Source: Pseudolabrys sp. (GTDB taxonomy: Bacteria; Pseudomonadota; Alphaproteobacteria; Rhizobiales; Xanthobacteraceae). Taken from it: a stretch of 6,404 nt of DNA. A program made the translations under genes and the position numbers. This document shows positions 4,786 through 6,404 of this stretch, piece by piece. The stretch lies in the NCBI GenBank assembly GCA_019246455.1, contig JAFAQJ010000082.1, positions 1 to 6,404 on the forward strand, read 5' to 3'. The notes under the pieces were generated by a model, which was not told the origin of the DNA, searched no databases, and was given only the letters and a program-made list of their open reading frames with translations. Position 1 is the stretch's first letter. Each line of letters starts with the position of its first letter.

Positions 4786-6404
4786 TAGAAGCTCTGCGGA
4801 TCGACGTCGACGGTGAGCTGCAGGTTGTTCTTTTTCTTTGGCGCGACGCCGAGCCATTCGCGCAGATAGCCCGACAGATTGAATTCGCGCGGCGCCTTGG
4901 CCAGCAATCGGAACCGGTGCCGGCCGCGCACCACCGCGATCGGCGCCTCGGCCGGTCCGAGGATGCGCACGTTGTCGTCGGCCGGCGCTACCGACGCCAG
5001 CGCGCGGCCATAGCTTTCGGCTTCGTGGCGCGTGTTCGCCGTGATGATGAGGCTCGCGAGACGGCCAAACGGCGGATAATGCGTGCGTTCGCGCAATTCG
5101 ATCTCGCTCGAATAAAAGGCGTCGCGATCGCCTGAGATCAGTGCCCGCATCACCGGGTGCTCCGGCTGATGCGTTTGCAGGAACCCCTGACCGAAGCCCT
5201 CAGTGCGCCCCGCGCGACCCACGACCTGATGCAGCAGTTGAAACGAGCGCTCCGCCGCGCGCGGATCGCCGTTGCCGAGCCCAAGATCGGCGTCGACAAT
5301 GCCGACCAGATTGAGTTTGGGGAAATGATGACCCTTGGCGACAAGCTGCGTGCCAATGATGAGATCGAACCGGCCTTCGGCGACGTCATCGAGCTCCTGC
5401 CGCAGCCGCTCCATAGACTCGACGAGGTCGCTCGATAGAACGAGCGTCCGCGCCCCGGGAAAAAGCTCGGCGGCCTCGTGCTCGAGCCGTTCGACGCCGG
5501 GGCCGCAGGCGACGAAGCTATCGACTGCCTCGCATTTTGGACAGGCGGCCGGCGGCGGCATCGAAAAGCCGCAGTGATGACAGACGAACCTTCGCTTGAA
5601 GCGATGATCGACCAGCCAGGCGTCGCAATTCGGGCAGTGAAAGCGATAGCCGCACTCCCGGCACAACGTCAGCGGCGCAAAACCGCGCCGGTTGAGGAAC
5701 AGCAGCGCCTGCTCTTTCTTCTCCAGCGCGATTTTTACGGCTTCGGCCAGGCGCGGCGCGATGAAGCGGCCTTTCGGCGGACCCTCGCGCGTCAGGTCGA
5801 TGGCCTCGACCGCCGGCATCGATTGGCCGCCGAACCGGTCCGGCAGATGCAGATGCCGGTAACGCGCGCGCCGCGCATTGACGACAGATTCGACGGACGG
5901 CGTCGCCGACGCGAGCACCACTGGAATCTTGGCGATTGTGCCGCGCACCACTGCCATATCGCGAGCGTGATAATGCGCGCCGTCTTCTTGCTTGTAAGCC
6001 GGATCGTGCTCTTCATCGACGATGATCAGGCCGAGATCGGCGTAAGGCAGGAACAGCGCCGAGCGCGCGCCCACTACGACCTGCGCTTCGTTGGCCGCAA
6101 CCGCCGCCCAGGTCCGCGCACGCTTGCGTGGGGACAACTGCGAGTGCCATTCGGCCGGCCGTGTGCCGAAGCGTTGCGCGAATCTGTCGAGCACCTGCGA
6201 CGTCAGCGCGATCTCCGGCATCAGGATCAGCACCTGCTTGCCACGCCGCACTGTTTCCGCCACCGCCTCGAAATAAACCTCGGTCTTGCCGGAGCCAGTA
6301 ACGCCGTCGAGCAGCGACACGGTGTAGCCGCCCTGTGCCACCGTGATCCGCAAGGCATCGGCAGCGGCTAACTGTGCCAGCGAGAACTCAGGCTTTCGAA
6401 AATC
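4782..6404 (-). CDS. priA: Primosomal protein N' / replication-restart helicase PriA, C-terminal part (5' end beyond window)
   Basis: PriA is the 3'-to-5' superfamily 2 DNA helicase that recognises abandoned replication forks and starts reloading of the replicative helicase. The visible 540 residues are open to the right edge. The family is usually about 730 long, so the N-terminal DNA-binding domain (about 190 residues) is missing. In the visible fragment: Walker A GVTGSGKT at 34-41; DEEH box at 130-133; motif III SATPS at 166-170; zinc-binding cysteines at 248, 251, 257, 260, 275, 278, 288 and 291, inserted between the helicase lobes as in E. coli PriA; motif V GTQLVAKGHHF at 351-361; motif VI QVVGRAGR at 393-400. 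The C-terminal domain ends in DVDPQSFY. All catalytic and zinc residues are present, so the protein looks functional. A TTG codon at 6353 is not the start: the frame continues upstream with typical PriA sequence. Its TAG stop overlaps that of the convergent SulP gene. Confidence 0.98.
   Translation of the reverse strand, partial: DFRKPEFSLAQLAAADALRITVAQGGYTVSLLDGVTGSGKTEVYFEAVAETVRRGKQVLILMPEIALTSQVLDRFAQRFGTRPAEWHSQLSPRKRARTWAAVAANEAQVVVGARSALFLPYADLGLIIVDEEHDPAYKQEDGAHYHARDMAVVRGTIAKIPVVLASATPSVESVVNARRARYRHLHLPDRFGGQSMPAVEAIDLTREGPPKGRFIAPRLAEAVKIALEKKEQALLFLNRRGFAPLTLCRECGYRFHCPNCDAWLVDHRFKRRFVCHHCGFSMPPPAACPKCEAVDSFVACGPGVERLEHEAAELFPGARTLVLSSDLVESMERLRQELDDVAEGRFDLIIGTQLVAKGHHFPKLNLVGIVDADLGLGNGDPRAAERSFQLLHQVVGRAGRTEGFGQGFLQTHQPEHPVMRALISGDRDAFYSSEIELRERTHYPPFGRLASLIITANTRHEAESYGRALASVAPADDNVRILGPAEAPIAVVRGRHRFRLLAKAPREFNLSGYLREWLGVAPKKKNNLQLTVDVDPQSFY

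Noticed and set aside
4783..4790. Frameshift or nonsense loss of a STAS domain at the SulP 3' end
   Set aside because: No STAS-like sequence appears in any plus-strand frame downstream, and the opposite strand is an intact priA C-terminus. A simple local mutation cannot explain the short form.
4243..4857. A 204-codon minus-strand frame across the SulP 3' end and the priA stop
   Set aside because: It overlaps two well-supported genes and is an Arg/Gln/Asp-rich shadow of the hydrophobic SulP codons.
6351..6353. PriA start at TTG 6353
   Set aside because: The frame stays open to the window edge, and the 17 upstream codons read as typical PriA sequence leading to the helicase domain. The real start is outside the window.
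5478..6371. A 297-codon plus-strand open frame antisense to priA
   Set aside because: The opposite strand holds all PriA helicase motifs and zinc cysteines. The antisense translation is a low-information, Arg-rich shadow.

Overview
The window looks like ordinary chromosomal DNA from a GC-rich alphaproteobacterium. The AtpA and AtpH sequences resemble those of Hyphomicrobiales (Bradyrhizobium / Rhodopseudomonas / Xanthobacteraceae type). This placement rests on remembered family sequences and on GC-rich codon use; no search was run. No tRNA, rRNA, CRISPR array, insertion sequence or phage gene was seen.

Layout from left to right. Positions 1-1558 hold the start of an F1 ATP synthase operon on the minus strand: atpH (delta subunit) first, then atpA (alpha subunit), which runs off the left edge. 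A 287-base divergent regulatory region (1559-1845) follows. Next is a plus-strand EamA/DMT-type permease (1846-2784). It meets, stop codon against stop codon, a minus-strand putative lipoprotein of unknown function (2785-3381). A second divergent region of 150 bases (3382-3531) precedes a plus-strand SulP anion transporter that lacks the usual C-terminal STAS domain (3532-4785). Its stop codon overlaps the stop codon of minus-strand priA, the replication-restart helicase, whose 5' end lies beyond the right edge.

The window therefore interleaves housekeeping genes (priA, atpHA) and a lipoprotein, all on the minus strand, with two multi-pass transporters on the plus strand. Only atpH-atpA is clearly an operon; their stop and start codons overlap. 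Both convergent junctions have no intergenic DNA, so neither has room for a conventional terminator between the genes. No previously undescribed multi-gene system is visible. The points most worth a second look are the STAS-less SulP protein, the two zero-gap convergent junctions, and the small lipoprotein with a low-complexity tail.
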